Source: Anaspis maculata (lineage: Eukaryota; Arthropoda; Insecta; Coleoptera; Scraptiidae). Taken from it: 64,000 nt of DNA. Every line of letters starts with the position of its first letter. Positions within the stretch are counted from its first letter, which is position 1. Below the pieces are notes generated by a model. It was given only the letters and a program-made list of their open reading frames with translations. It was not told the origin of the DNA and ran no database searches. Both the position numbers and the translations under genes were made by a program. The stretch spans positions 58,585,306 to 58,649,305 of the forward strand of contig OX421963.1 in NCBI GenBank assembly GCA_949128115.1, given 5' to 3'. Shown piece by piece: positions 36,393 to 46,676 of the stretch.

Positions 36393-36659
36393 TCACTCGA
36401 AAGCTTCAACTTCTTCACCGTCTAATCCAATACACAGTCTTTGAGGCACGTCCATCAAACACCTCTTTCGCCTGCTCAAAACTGGAGGTTCAGGTTCCGG
36501 TTCATCTTCTTCTGGTTCATCAGAAGGTTCTTCCTCCTTATCTTCAGCTGCATCTTCGTAAGTCTCATTGGCACTCTCTTCATTTTCAGTATTTCCGTTA
36601 TTTTCTTCCGGAGGAAGATCTTCCTCGTATTCTTGCTCTTGGTCGGAGTCTGTGCTCAT
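36393..36659 (-). CDS. Small acidic protein with conserved 19-residue C-terminal tail (member 1)
   Basis: 88 residues from ATG at 36659. Residues 1-60 are strongly acidic and Pro-rich (runs such as EEPSDEPEEDEPEPEPP), surely disordered. Then RRKR (63-66), CLM, and the family block DVPQRLCIGLDGEEVEAFE (70-88), which ends at the stop. No signal peptide or domain is recognised. The frame stays open upstream to 36911, where a hydrophobic stretch (LISVRLLLCVLF) precedes this ATG, but that region has promoter-like composition and no clear start, so I chose the ATG that gives a hydrophilic protein like its relatives. The gene is divergent from member 2, with 356 bp between start codons. Function unknown. 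Confidence 0.75.
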   Translation of the reverse strand: MSTDSDQEQEYEEDLPPEENNGNTENEESANETYEDAAEDKEEEPSDEPEEDEPEPEPPVLSRRKRCLMDVPQRLCIGLDGEEVEAFE

Positions 36660-36947
36660 CTTTTGATGCCTACTTTCGCGTGAATACCAACACTCAAATA
36701 AGACACATAATAAAAGTCTAACCGAGATAAGATAAAAGTGTTTATCATTTTTAATAAACAGTCGTGCAGAGTGTGTCCGAAAAACCATTTCCGCTGAATA
36801 CACCCAATACATTAAAAATAGAACAAAGGAGAATTCTTGTTTCCATATTTCATAACTTAACGACCCGATAATATTTTGTGCATACATACTCGCAAAAATC
36901 GGAAATAGCACTACCTACATTGACATAGGAGAATTTATGCATTTGAA

Positions 36948-36985
36948 TATAAACAGGAGTCGGCTAATTTTCTAATATTCAGTTT
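36948..36985 (+). promoter_or_regulatory. Core promoter of member 2
   Basis: TATAAAC (36948-36954) is followed 33 bases later by the initiator TTCAGTTT (A at 36981). The predicted leader is 35 bases. It contains an out-of-frame ATG at 37000 that opens a 10-codon upstream frame ending at 37032, overlapping the main start at 37016. The upstream ATG has a poor context (T at -3); the main one has A at -3 and G at +4. Confidence 0.7.
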
Positions 36986-37015
36986 CGTCTTGAACTTGCA
37001 TGGTGGAACTTGAAC

Positions 37016-37198
37016 ATGGGGTCTGGATGTAGCAAGAAAGCGGACTCGCCTGAAGAAAATGCGGGCACTCCAGATGGTAAAGGTGACAATGGACAACAAG
37101 AATCGAAAGTGTTGAAACGTAAAAAAAGGCATCTGTATGACACACCAGATAGGAGAAATATCGGGCATGACGGCCAAGAAGTGGAAGAATTCACCTGA
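37016..37198 (+). CDS. Putatively myristoylated small protein with conserved C-terminal tail (member 2)
   Basis: 60 residues. It starts MGSGCSKK: Gly2, Ser6 and Lys7-8 fit the N-myristoyltransferase consensus, and Cys5 could be palmitoylated, so a membrane-anchored protein is likely. A hydrophilic linker is followed by KRKKR (34-38), HLY and the family block DTPDRRNIGHDGQEVEEFT (42-60) ending at the stop. Intronless. AATAAA at 37381 is a plausible poly(A) signal. The start is ATG 37016; an in-frame TTG two codons earlier is not a likely start. Binding partner and function are unknown. It is the only family member with a lipidation motif. Confidence 0.8.
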   Translation: MGSGCSKKADSPEENAGTPDGKGDNGQQESKVLKRKKRHLYDTPDRRNIGHDGQEVEEFT

Positions 37199-37386
37199 TC
37201 TGACCATTTAAGTGGAAATGCACGCACCGTCGTTAACATTCAGATCATCGAGTGCTAGGTTCGATTTCAAGGAGCGTGTGAACTTTGAGGTCGTCCACGG
37301 TATGAAATTGACAATTCAGACTATGGTGGTGTGTATATTGTGCATTTTCTATTTCATTAAATTATGCTATTTATAATTTGAATAAA

Positions 37387-38576
37387 CAATACAAATTCCT
37401 ACTTGTGAAAAATATCTACTACTGTTCTTAAATAAACAAAATGCCTTGCGTTGCCTCTCAATCATTGTGGCTGGTATGGAATGCTAACATCATTTTTGTA
37501 ATGAGCCACCATACATAAATTTAGAAGAGGTGTTGTTACATTTTCATTTTAAACTGTTTTGAAGAGAATCAAGACCTTCAAAATGACATGCAACTTGACC
37601 CCTATTCGCAACGCAACGCAGGCTTTGGAACTTTGGAAACCATTATGAAACACCAATGTAGAACATTCCTGTGTCTGCTTTTAATCTTCGAATAATTTGT
37701 CAGTAACCATCATTTAGAATGATGAAAAAATAAGGACTCTTAACTACCTACTTTCACTTCTTACAGGGTAGGTATCTATCTAACCTCCAGTTCCACCAAA
37801 CTTTTATGAACGAATTAACTCCATCACTTTCATAGTAACTAAGCAACTGGTAATGCCATTGGCTGTTGCAGAGCAACTATGAGCGTGATAAAGTTAATTC
37901 GCTCATGAAATTTTGGTGGCAGTGAGTAAAAAAACAGCAAAAGAAGTTCTGACGGAACAAATCATCTTGTTTTCTGCCCTACTTCGCTTTACCCTGACAA
38001 AATGTTCCACAGTGTTTTTGAAAAAATAATCCAAGTTTGTCAATCTTCGTGTAGGTACTTATAATTCCTGACCGCCCTTACCAATTTGGAGTCAACAAGT
38101 ATAAAAAGAAATCCCTTAGCCTGTTCTGATCAGTTTACTTGGACCTTTGAAAATAACGAACATAAACGACAATAAAACAGTTATCCTGCCATCCATATTT
38201 GCAACAAGTCCTTATTTTTTCAGAAATTCCTTCGCACTTCTGCAACACTACTCCACCATGCTATACCCGCAAATTGCGCTCAATTTGCGACACCCTGCAG
38301 ACCTGTAGTAATCTTAAAAAAACACATGCTGGGAATAAAACTAAAAAAATTACGTGGGATTTCATGAAATTCCCCAGAAACTCCTCGTACATCATTTTCA
38401 ATAATAGCTTTCTGGAGATCTTGGAAAAATAATCAAATATTTTCACATGCTCATGTAAAACCCGGAATATTAATAAAACAAACAAGAGCCCGGTTTGGGA
38501 TCCTCTTTAAATAGATGAAAATTGCGTTGTACGTTTTACTACTTCAAGTTAGTTTCGAGCTGCCAATGAATCAAAA
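37387..38576. other. Spacer between members 2 and 3, with an orphan promoter-like site
   Basis: TATAAAAAG at about 38100 is followed 31 bases later by ATCAGTTTACT, a textbook TATA-initiator pair, but no credible protein follows directly. It may drive a spliced leader of member 3, since an acceptor-like TTTTACTACTTCAAG lies at 38536-38550. A second TATA-like TTTAAATAG lies at 38506-38514. Two short inverted blocks around CGAATTAACT..CATCACTTTCAT (about 37811 and 37885) form a small hairpin. Confidence 0.4.
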
Positions 38577-38729
38577 ATGAGTCAGGGGGCCAAACAGTGC
38601 GAACAAGACCAAACCAAAGAAAACGAAAAAGAACCGGGAAGTCGCACGAGGGCGAAACGGGAGGCTTTGGACGTCCCCAGACGAACAAATGTTGGAATGG
38701 ATGGGAAACAAGCCAAGGAGTTCAAGTGA
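38577..38729 (+). CDS. 50-residue protein with conserved C-terminal tail (member 3)
   Basis: The shortest family member, begins MSQGAKQCEQDQTKENEKEP. A basic RTRAKR (23-28), EAL and the family block DVPRRTNVGMDGKQAKEFK (32-50) follow, ending at TGA. Intronless and hydrophilic. A 21-codon frame at 38515-38580 (MKIALYVLLLQVSFELP...) looks like a signal peptide and ends in a TGA that overlaps this ATG (ATGA), in a different frame. If transcription starts about 30 bases after the TATA-like site at 38506, that ATG is not in the mRNA. The arrangement is odd and is reported separately. Function unknown. Confidence 0.72.
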   Translation: MSQGAKQCEQDQTKENEKEPGSRTRAKREALDVPRRTNVGMDGKQAKEFK

Positions 38730-39152
38730 TTTTTTTATTTTTGTCAAAGGTAATCATTATTTAATCATTCAGTACTTTTATTCTTATCATTAACGGTGTT
38801 TAATGACAGTCATAATTCATGAGCACAATATTTGTCTAGAACCTTGGCACAGCCAAATATTTACTACGAATTCATAACCAATTGACAAAGTTATATCAAC
38901 GTGCGCATTAATTAGTCTAATTTAGCGTGATTCACACCTCATTCACACCAATTCAGAATGATGAAAAAATCTGTATTTTTCATGTTTATACCTATATAAT
39001 TGATTTATATTTTTTCAATTTTGAAAGAGCTGCATTTGGCCGATGTATCACATTTCAGTTTTAGACAGGAACAAAAACTATCAATTTTTATAGCTATTAG
39101 TCTGTTTACTTATGATGCGGTCTTGAATCTTGTGTTTATCTAAAATCCTGCC
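38730..39152. other. Spacer between members 3 and 4
   Basis: AT-rich, no gene or repeat recognised. Confidence 0.4.
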
Positions 39153-39192
39153 TATAAATAATAGAGCTGATGGTAGCGGAGGACTATTCAGT
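39153..39192 (+). promoter_or_regulatory. Core promoter of member 4
   Basis: TATAAATA (39153-39160) and an ATTCAGTC initiator (A at 39190) are 37 bases apart, slightly long. An ATG at 39170, in frame with the gene, lies between them and would be upstream of the mRNA start. The leader would then be very short before the ATG at 39197. Confidence 0.6.
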
Positions 39193-39196
39193 CATC

Positions 39197-39397
39197 ATGG
39201 CAGATCAACCTCAGAGCTCGAAACCATCATTACAGCACAATGACGAAGAAAAAGATGTGACTTCTAAAAGTATGACTGAAGTTGAGAAAAAAGAAAAATC
39301 ATCTGAAAAACCGATAATGAAGACGATGGCGCTGAACGACGTCCCCGATCGCAACGACATTGGCATGGACGGCAAGCAAGAAGAAGAATTCGAATAA
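39197..39397 (+). CDS. Small Lys/Glu-rich protein with conserved C-terminal tail (member 4)
   Basis: 66 residues from ATCATGG. The Ser/Lys/Glu-rich N-terminal region (VEKKEKSSEKPIMKTMALN) is followed by the family block DVPDRNDIGMDGKQEEEFE (48-66) up to TAA. It lacks the RxKR motif of members 1, 2, 3 and 5. AATAAA at 39468-39473 is a good poly(A) signal. An in-frame ATG nine codons upstream is judged to lie inside the promoter. Member 6 is its closest match in the tail (DGK.EEEF). Intronless; function unknown. Confidence 0.78.
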   Translation: MADQPQSSKPSLQHNDEEKDVTSKSMTEVEKKEKSSEKPIMKTMALNDVPDRNDIGMDGKQEEEFE

Positions 39398-39479
39398 GTT
39401 TGTAAGCTCGTTTGTGAGTGATGTTACCAGTTAAATGTTTCATGTTCATTACAATACTTGTAAAAGAAATAAACGACAT

Positions 39480-41373
39480 TTTGTAGGTACTTCAAGTACA
39501 TTGGACACTAATCACTAATGAGATTAAATACCTTGTGCAATACGATCTGACTCGTGGAATAATTAGGTCTTGAAAAAACCAACAACACGAAGAAAGTTAC
39601 TTTGTGTTCACCCAGATGGGATTGCGCTTAGAATTCTTATTTACTTACTTCTGTTATGTGCATATTAGTGTGAGTAAACGAAGAAAGTAAAAACGAATAC
39701 CTATACCCACACACACCAGATAGTACAGATACCTACTCTATGCTGGTGGTGTTACAAAATTTAATTGTTACTAATAACTCAGATCGAAATATAATAATTA
39801 CTTATTATAAAAGTAACAGAGCATGAACGGCTCTTGGCTCTTTTGAGTAAAGTACTTACCTACCTAACTATACCTCTTATGACATGTCATGATATCATTT
39901 GCAATTAAATCTTATAAGCAGCAGTGAAAGATAATTTTCTCGTGTTAAGTAAAAATAGGAGGTAAGACTAAGGATATAGGTGGGTATGTAATAAATTATT
40001 CAGAATTTAGATCGACAAATTTCTCGGGTTCACGGCAGAGTTAGCAGGAACAACTTCCATCTGAATAAATTGTTATGCACGCTTTATTGAATTTGAAAAT
40101 CGGTAGGTAATCTATACGCAATTAGCGAGATGTTAAATCGATTGGCAATAAAGTGCAATCGGTTGCGTAAGAGTTGTGATAATATAACGATTCTGCGATG
40201 GGAAAAACGGAAACGGAAACGTTCGGAAAAGTGGATGGAATAGAGATTTTTCGATTTACCTCCACAACGCTGTAAGATAAAATAATAATCATCATAATCC
40301 CAAGATTACCTGATTGTGTATGTCATAACAGTCATAACTGGTGCTAACAACTGAAGGAAGCCTTAACATCCGGCAATCGCGTAAGTTATTTACACAGCGA
40401 GTACCTGTAGGAATGCGTGCATAATGAACAAAGATAAAACGAGACAATTATTTGTTCTTAATTAAATTTCTCTACGTAATTTATTTTCCAACCAGGCTTA
40501 GATGTCAGGGTTTTGATAATTCAAATCTCACGAGTCTCAAGCAAACGCAATTATTCAACAGTAATATCACAAGTGCTTAGATTTCCACGATAATTTTGGC
40601 CTAGCGATCGCGAGTGCTGGTTGTAGCGACTATTCCACACAACATACTTCGGACCAATCAATACGTTCGAAAACCTTCGAGTTGAACCAATGAAATCAGT
40701 TTTATACTGATAAAACACGACCTTCGTACAGTTTTATACTGATAAAACTGTGCTTCCTTTTTATATCCTGACCGGGGTTCCGGTAACGAACTGAAGAATT
40801 TTTTTGACATTTCCCTTTTGATTTTAATTTTTTTGGTCATTTAGGTCTCAATTCCAACATATATCTGTCACTGACGAGAGCTAACAAGCTCGAAACAAAC
40901 GTTTGTATGCCAGTTATGGGGGAATTAACGGTTTTTTTTCGGTGAAATAGTCAATGCGAATTGACATTTCATCTTACCTTTTCTACCTTTATTCTTTCCA
41001 AAAATGAGTTTTGTTGTCCCAGTAAATTCATGTAATTTCTATTTGTTATAATTGCCGCATTATTATCATTATTTTTGCCACAACGGCACCGTACGTCACC
41101 GTAGGTAGGTTAGGCAGCCCAGGTTACCCTCCTGCATAGTTGACACATTGACAATTAATGACATCCGCAATCCGCGCGGGGCACAAAATCGCAGATTCAG
41201 CCACAAAAAGGACCAGTTCTGTAAGGCTCTGGTTATAGTTTGCGGCCAATGTGTTTTTTTTTTCAAAGGCAAAGCTTTGGAAGACGTTTTTACGTTGAAA
41301 AGCACAATAATAATTGAAATGTTAGCTGTTCGTTAGACTGTAAGTGCACTTGATTTCCAAAACAACTTAATTG
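39480..41373. other. Intergenic, no gene seen
   Basis: AT-rich sequence. A 20-base unit CAGTTTTATACTGATAAAAC is repeated at about 40697 and 40729. The frames at 40658-40840, 41096-41305 and 41148-41336 have no support. Confidence 0.4.
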
Positions 41374-41705
41374 AATAGGGTGATTGCATGTAGAGGGAGT
41401 TTCTGGCAAAATGTCAACCGTGTCATTGTCATCTGTCAAGTTTCATCCATGTCGGAGTCAGCGTCAACCGGACTTACTTCACTGAATACTGTCATGTTTA
41501 CGTTCTTACGTGTTTTGATCACATACCGTTTTGTTCGGCGTTTACGAAATTGATATTGTGATTTCTAATCATTTTAACAAAACAATGAATGCCTTACATC
41601 TGTTATGTGCCCCATTGCAATTCCATAACAAACGTCAAAACATAACACGATCCTTGCGCTGCCTGTCGGTGATCAGGTGAACGAATTTCATGCAATCACC
41701 CTATT
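41374..41705. mobile_element. 332-bp MITE
   Basis: It begins AATAGGGTGATTGCATG and ends CATGCAATCACCCTATT; the ends are exact complements. The interior has no coding content. Confidence 0.8.
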
Positions 41706-42683
41706 AGCATGACCGCATGACGGTGTCACAACGCCAAAAAACAATTCCTTATTTGGATATGGGGTGGATTTGGGATCGAAACGTTTTCATATTTTGATAA
41801 ATTTCAAAGTTCATAATTTTCAGATAATAAAGAGACCATTTCACACTCGGTGAATTCCTTGAAAACAAAGCTTTCGAGATAGTTCGAAAATTTTATTGAT
41901 AAAACTCATAGCTCTTGTGGTATTATAATATACGATAAATGCACGACTCCGTAAGAGGACAACCAGCCCAAGGGAAACGCTTGGCCAAAATTATCTGGAA
42001 AAATCTTGAGCACGAGTGATATTTTGATGATTATTGCAAAAAAGAAGTCCACAGTGACAGCTGTCAGATTTTGTTGTTTACATCAATTTTCTTCCGTTTC
42101 CATTGACAGTGTGATTTAGATAAGTGAATATTATCCTTGTAGGTCTAATAATTGAGGGCACTGTATGTAATAATCAAGAATATTTTTGATATCTCTCCCC
42201 CATGTGGGCACGTGTGATCTCACAGGAGTTACAGGTCAAAACAAAAATTACTGAACATACAAAATTCTCAATCTCTCGATAATTCCGCTAGTTTTTGGTT
42301 ATATCCGCTGTTGTTATCTTAGTTTTGAGTAATCACACAGGTAGATTTATCAAATAAAGTCGCACAAGATAAAGTCATCACTCATCGCACGAGTAACCAA
42401 CTTCATTTGGGTACCTATCGATTTATTTATATATTTATTAAAATAATATATCTACACTAATTCACGTAATATAAATATTGGAGCTAAGGTAATTGATAAT
42501 GAGCATGGGGAGATCCCTTAGCAGCTTGTTACACTAATGTTGATTGATGATTATTCAGTTCGTTAAGAATTGAGGATATCTCCTGATGCAGTTGGTAGAA
42601 AGTCACCTAAAATGTATAATTTTATTAGCGTTTACGAAATGAAACTGGTAAGTTGTGTGACAATACCAACTTGTCTTGCACTC
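41706..42683. other. No gene seen
   Basis: AT-rich intergenic sequence without recognised repeats or frames. Confidence 0.4.
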
Positions 42684-42742
42684 TTTATTTTTTTTTAAAT
42701 TATTTTGTTCAAAGTACTTGTAAGAAAATGCTTGCCTAGTGT

Positions 42743-42922
42743 TCAATCGAACTCATCTTCAGCGCTTCCGTTAATCCCAACGTTTCCTCTCTCGGGTGCA
42801 TCGCCGATTTCTCGCTTTTTTCTCGACTTGGTTTCTTTACTTGCTTGAGAATCCGGTGAAGACGTGCAGTCATCTTGACTTGTTTGACCATCAGTTTGAT
42901 CGTTCGAACAGTTATCGCTCAT
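42743..42922 (-). CDS. Small Ser/Asp/Gln-rich protein with conserved C-terminal tail (member 5)
   Basis: 59 residues: MSDNCSNDQTDGQTSQDDCT, more Ser/Asp/Gln, then RKKR (34-37), EIG and the family block DAPERGNVGINGSAEDEFD (41-59) to the stop. It carries Asn in place of Asp in the G-x-D-G step. The open frame extends to 43027, but a TATAAATT box (42994-43001, minus strand) and an ACCAGTC initiator 32 bases on (A at 42969) put the mRNA start downstream of that ATG, so MSDN is the start, with a leader of about 47 bases. AATAAA lies at 42684-42689. Intronless; function unknown. Confidence 0.78.
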   Translation of the reverse strand: MSDNCSNDQTDGQTSQDDCTSSPDSQASKETKSRKKREIGDAPERGNVGINGSAEDEFD

Positions 42923-42965
42923 TTTCACTTGCGGTATGAATGATGTAATGTTATGTACTTTTTTT

Positions 42966-43001
42966 GACTGGTGCTCGGTGTTCGAATAATCTGAATTTAT
43001 A
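42966..43001 (-). promoter_or_regulatory. Core promoter of member 5
   Basis: TATAAATT (42994-43001 read on the minus strand) with an ACCAGTC initiator 32 bases downstream. It decides the start codon of the gene at 42922. Confidence 0.65.
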
Positions 43002-43212
43002 TTGAATTTGAAGTGCGGTCTTTTCATACGAGAGATATGAAAGGTTCACTTTGTCTGATCTGATGCTTACTTTACGTACTTAAATATTTACTTTCGTTGG
43101 GTTTTCATACATTCTGAAAAGCACTTCCTAGAAGGAGCAAGATAAGCTGACTAACATGCCTAGTCTGTATCTCGTAAACGCGCATGTAATGTGCATGGTA
43201 TTTGTCTGTATA

Positions 43213-43788
43213 CAGGGTGTCAAATTTAAAACTTACAATTGCCTGTAACCTGTAAGTCTGAAACAAAAGCAGATATCGGAAGTCGCCTAAAACCGTTTGG
43301 ACATAATGGAGGATGAGCCATAATAGTGAAGTCAGTGACTCACCCCCATTCACTGTATGAACCCCAGCCCCTCCACATTTTTTTCTAAATAGCAACTTTC
43401 CACTCGTGTTAATATATTATTGGGAAGCCTTTGAAAAATGCTTTCCAGTCACGTGTGTGCGTAGCCTGGTCGCCAAATTTGAGGCAACGGAATCTGTTAA
43501 TAATAAAGTAACTATTAATAATATAAAGACTACTCAAACAAAATATGAAATAATTGGTACCACTGGAAAGCATTTCCAAGGGCTTTCGGCTGATGAATCA
43601 CAAGTGGAGGGTTGCCATAAAAAAAAAATAGTGGAGGGGGCTGGGGCTCAGACTGAGTGGGGGTGTGCCACTGACTTCACTATTATGGGTCCTCCTCAAT
43701 TTTGTCTACAGAGTTTTGGGCGATTTTCGACATTATCTGCTTTTGTTTCAGACTTAGAGACAACTTAAGTTTTGGATTTGACACCCTG
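43213..43788. mobile_element. Palindromic MITE, CAGGGTGTC ends, TA target
   Basis: Begins CAGGGTGTCAAATTTAAAAC and ends GGATTTGACACCCTG, with TA on both sides (43211-43212, 43789-43790). Arms of about 0.25 kb match with divergence (CAGATATCGGAAGTCGCC against its complement near 43720). The open frames at 43105-43395 and 43406-43768 are this element. Confidence 0.85.
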
Positions 43789-43982
43789 TATATGAATTCT
43801 CCATACCTCCCTTTTTGGCTATCTGCGTTAACATGAACGTTACGGAATAACCCTAGTGCTCACCAAAAATGAATATTTCACATGACAGCACGATGATTTG
43901 TCTTTGATCTTTAATTTGAATTATGATCTTTGTGAAGCTTGAGTGTCACGGTACTACTATTTTCGTTATGTGTATATATATA

Positions 43983-44727
43983 CAGGCTGTCCCGAAAATA
44001 CACCGACAACGTTCCAGGGCAGCTTCCTCTCATCAAAACAAGAAAAAAAGTTCCCATAAATATGGGTCCGGAAAAGCTTCCTAAGGGAGCTACATGCCCC
44101 CAAAGGTGGGGCCCTGAAGATGGTGCGTTTATTCAATATTTCCGAAACCCTTCAAGAGAAATCGATCAAACTTAACACATTTAATAACCTTCTTATGCCC
44201 AACAAAATTTAAATGCCAAACAAAAATGAAGTTGCTTTGAAATAGTTTTTCTTTCGTCTTGAATATTGTAATTGAAAAATCAGCATTTCTGACCACGTTT
44301 TCATACATTCAAACTCAAATATCTCAAAAACGGTGCAACTATCGAGGTTGAACAAAGAGACCTTTTTTTGGAAGAAAACTCCAACATTCCATAATTTCAT
44401 CTTAAATTTGGAAAAAATTCACATTCAAAAAAGTTAGGGCTTTTTTACACCCACACCTTACCTGACCCACCCCTGGTAAATTATTTCTGAACTAATCTTG
44501 CCTCATTTTGCTGAACATAAGAGGTTAGTGGATGTGTCAAGTTTGATTGATTTCCCTAAAACGGTTTCGGAGTTATTGGATAAAAACCATCTTCAGGGTC
44601 CCACCTTTAGGGGCCTGTAGCTCCCTTAGGAAGCATTTCCGGACCCATGTTTATGGGAACTTTTTTTCTTGTTTTGATGAGAGGAAGCTGCCCCAGAACG
44701 TTGTCGGTATATTTTCGGGACACCCTG
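43983..44727. mobile_element. Palindromic MITE, CAGGCTGTCCCGAAAATA ends, TA target
   Basis: The ends CAGGCTGTCCCGAAAATA and the inverted TATTTTCGGGACACCCTG sit between TA dinucleotides. Inner blocks such as GGAAAAGCTTCCTAAGGGAG (44073) pair with the other arm near 44612. The open frames at 43939-44175 and 44547-44762 are the two arms. Confidence 0.88.
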
Positions 44728-45645
44728 TATATATATATTTTTATACTAGAAATCTAGTATAAAAGGGATACTAGGTTGTTAAGGAATTTCTGAATTTGTA
44801 GTTTCTGGTCATATATTTCTAGCATCAAAATAGTAAGAAAATAGTGTCGTGATACTCAGGTTTAAGACTAGATGGTTTATTAGGAATTCGGGCTTTCTCG
44901 GCAATTCTTTATTGAACGGTAGGTTCGAAAACGAGTTTGAAAACAATGAAAAACCTACCTAAAGTGGGACAAAATTGAAGTGGATCACCCCGAAATTTGG
45001 CTTTGGTTGAAATGAGGATATTTCGAGTCAAAATTTCCCGATTTCCGGAGTTTTTGTGGTGTTCGATACAGTAACGTTTTGACTATAAGATACTATCTTA
45101 GAGTTGGATCACCCACCGATTGCTGACTTTATATACGATGTGAAAAAAATGCAAAAAAGACCTGACTTTAGCAAGGTGCCGTTTTAAGAAAACAAGTCGC
45201 AGAATTTTTTCAATCACATGTTTGAAAAGTGTGCTTGAATCAATAACTTGAAAAAGGTTTTGAGCCCTGGATCGTATTTTGTTTTTGCAATTTTTTGTAG
45301 AAGGTGATGTCTTGAAACATTGAAAAAAATCGGATCAAAATCATATGCCATGAGTTGGAGGAATCTTAATAGTGGAAGAGGATGATTGGGAAGAAAAATG
45401 GGTCCAAATGTCGGTGTCTTTGCATATCGGTTACTCTGGATTCTGGACTTCATTTGGGAGTTGGTGGAACATGGGCCTTATTATTGGACCCATTGTGCCC
45501 CTCTCTCAGACCAGCCGGACTCACCGAGCCACAAACATCAGTTACTCATTTAACCCTCTAACGGCGGAATAATTATGAGTTTCTCAAAATAAAAAAACTG
45601 ATGATATTTCATAAGTTTCTGTATCCTCTGGCTCAATAATGATAT
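44728..45645. other. No gene; holds dispersed repeat at 45055-45225
   Basis: The segment 45055-45225 is the diverged second copy of the repeat at 9500-9665. The open frames at 45214-45453 and 45372-45572 have no support. Confidence 0.45.
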
Positions 45646-46075
45646 TGTTACGGGCGGTGATTCTGCATAACACGCGATCTTTCTAGACTTTTCCCATTAG
45701 GTCGCAGTGTGCAAATGCGGAGTTCTGGTGCGTCCCAGAGCGCGCGTGTAGGCTTTTGCCCGTGGAACCGAATGGGGAGATTTCAACGGTCGACCAGAAA
45801 ACATCAGCCGAATTGGCGGAGGAATTTGCTGGAGGATTCATGGAAGGTTTGAGAACACTATTCGAAGGCATATTTGTGTATAAGGACCGTCCTCAGCCAA
45901 CGCAGCTGTTATGAATGCGAAGTGGTAGCGAACGGATTAAAAGCGAGGAGTGATCACAGCGATATTACCAAGCAATAATTGTTGGCGTGTATTTATTGTA
46001 GTACGCAGTAATAAACAGTGTGTGTTTTAAAACGATCGCCAATTATCAAAGAACCCGTACAAGAAATACGTAACA
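45646..46075 (+). mobile_element. Solo LTR of a gypsy-type relative
   Basis: 430 bp from TGTTACGGGCGGTGATTCTG to AGAAATACGTAACA. ATAT flanks both ends (45642-45645 and 46076-46079), the same 4-bp target duplication as the element at 22.1-28.5 kb. Blocks CGATCTTTCTAGA, TAGGTCGCAGTGT, TCTGGTGCGTCCCAGAGCG and AATAAACAGTGTGTGTTTTA line up with that element's LTR in coding orientation. No internal region remains, so it arose by LTR-LTR recombination. Confidence 0.9.
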
Positions 46076-46676
46076 ATATTTTACAACAATGACTTTCGGT
46101 TTTTGCTAAAATTAGTATGTTATTATACGGGTTTCAAAAAAACGAAGTTTGTCACACGACTCTTTTTGGGGAACAACGAACACAGTGAGGGTCAAAAAAA
46201 AGGAGTGTGACTGAACGTCTTATTGAACGAGTGTGATATAAGTACCTAACTAGTGGGGACACTTACTAGGTGAATGAACCTTACAAATGGTGATGAAAGC
46301 ATGGAACTCGGTACACATACTTAGAATGAGCCCCTCTTTCAGATAAGAGGTGGAGCCACGCAGAATTTTCACCGGAAGGGGACTCGGGGGGCTCCTGAAA
46401 GTTGAAGGTGCTAGGACTCCCACCAAACCGCTCATAAGTTCGTTTTATCAAATAAAAAGGAAATTTATGTATATACCGTAAACATTGACGGCGTTTATCG
46501 CCTTGTCCCGGGATTTTCCATCATGAAAAAAAAGTTCTTCGGCAGATCACAAAAATTGGTTTTATTTTATTTTCACCTACAAAGGATTAATAAGGAGATG
46601 TACAGCAGGTTGATTCCCACAATAATTCATATCCTCTGAATTCGTTTGTAGAATCGAAATTTTGATGGTGGTATAT

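Noticed and set aside
36660..36911. N-terminal extension of member 1 with membrane-like segments (172 residues in total)
   Set aside because: The extension has AT-rich, promoter-like composition and none of its relatives has it. I keep only the note that a hydrophobic stretch is there.
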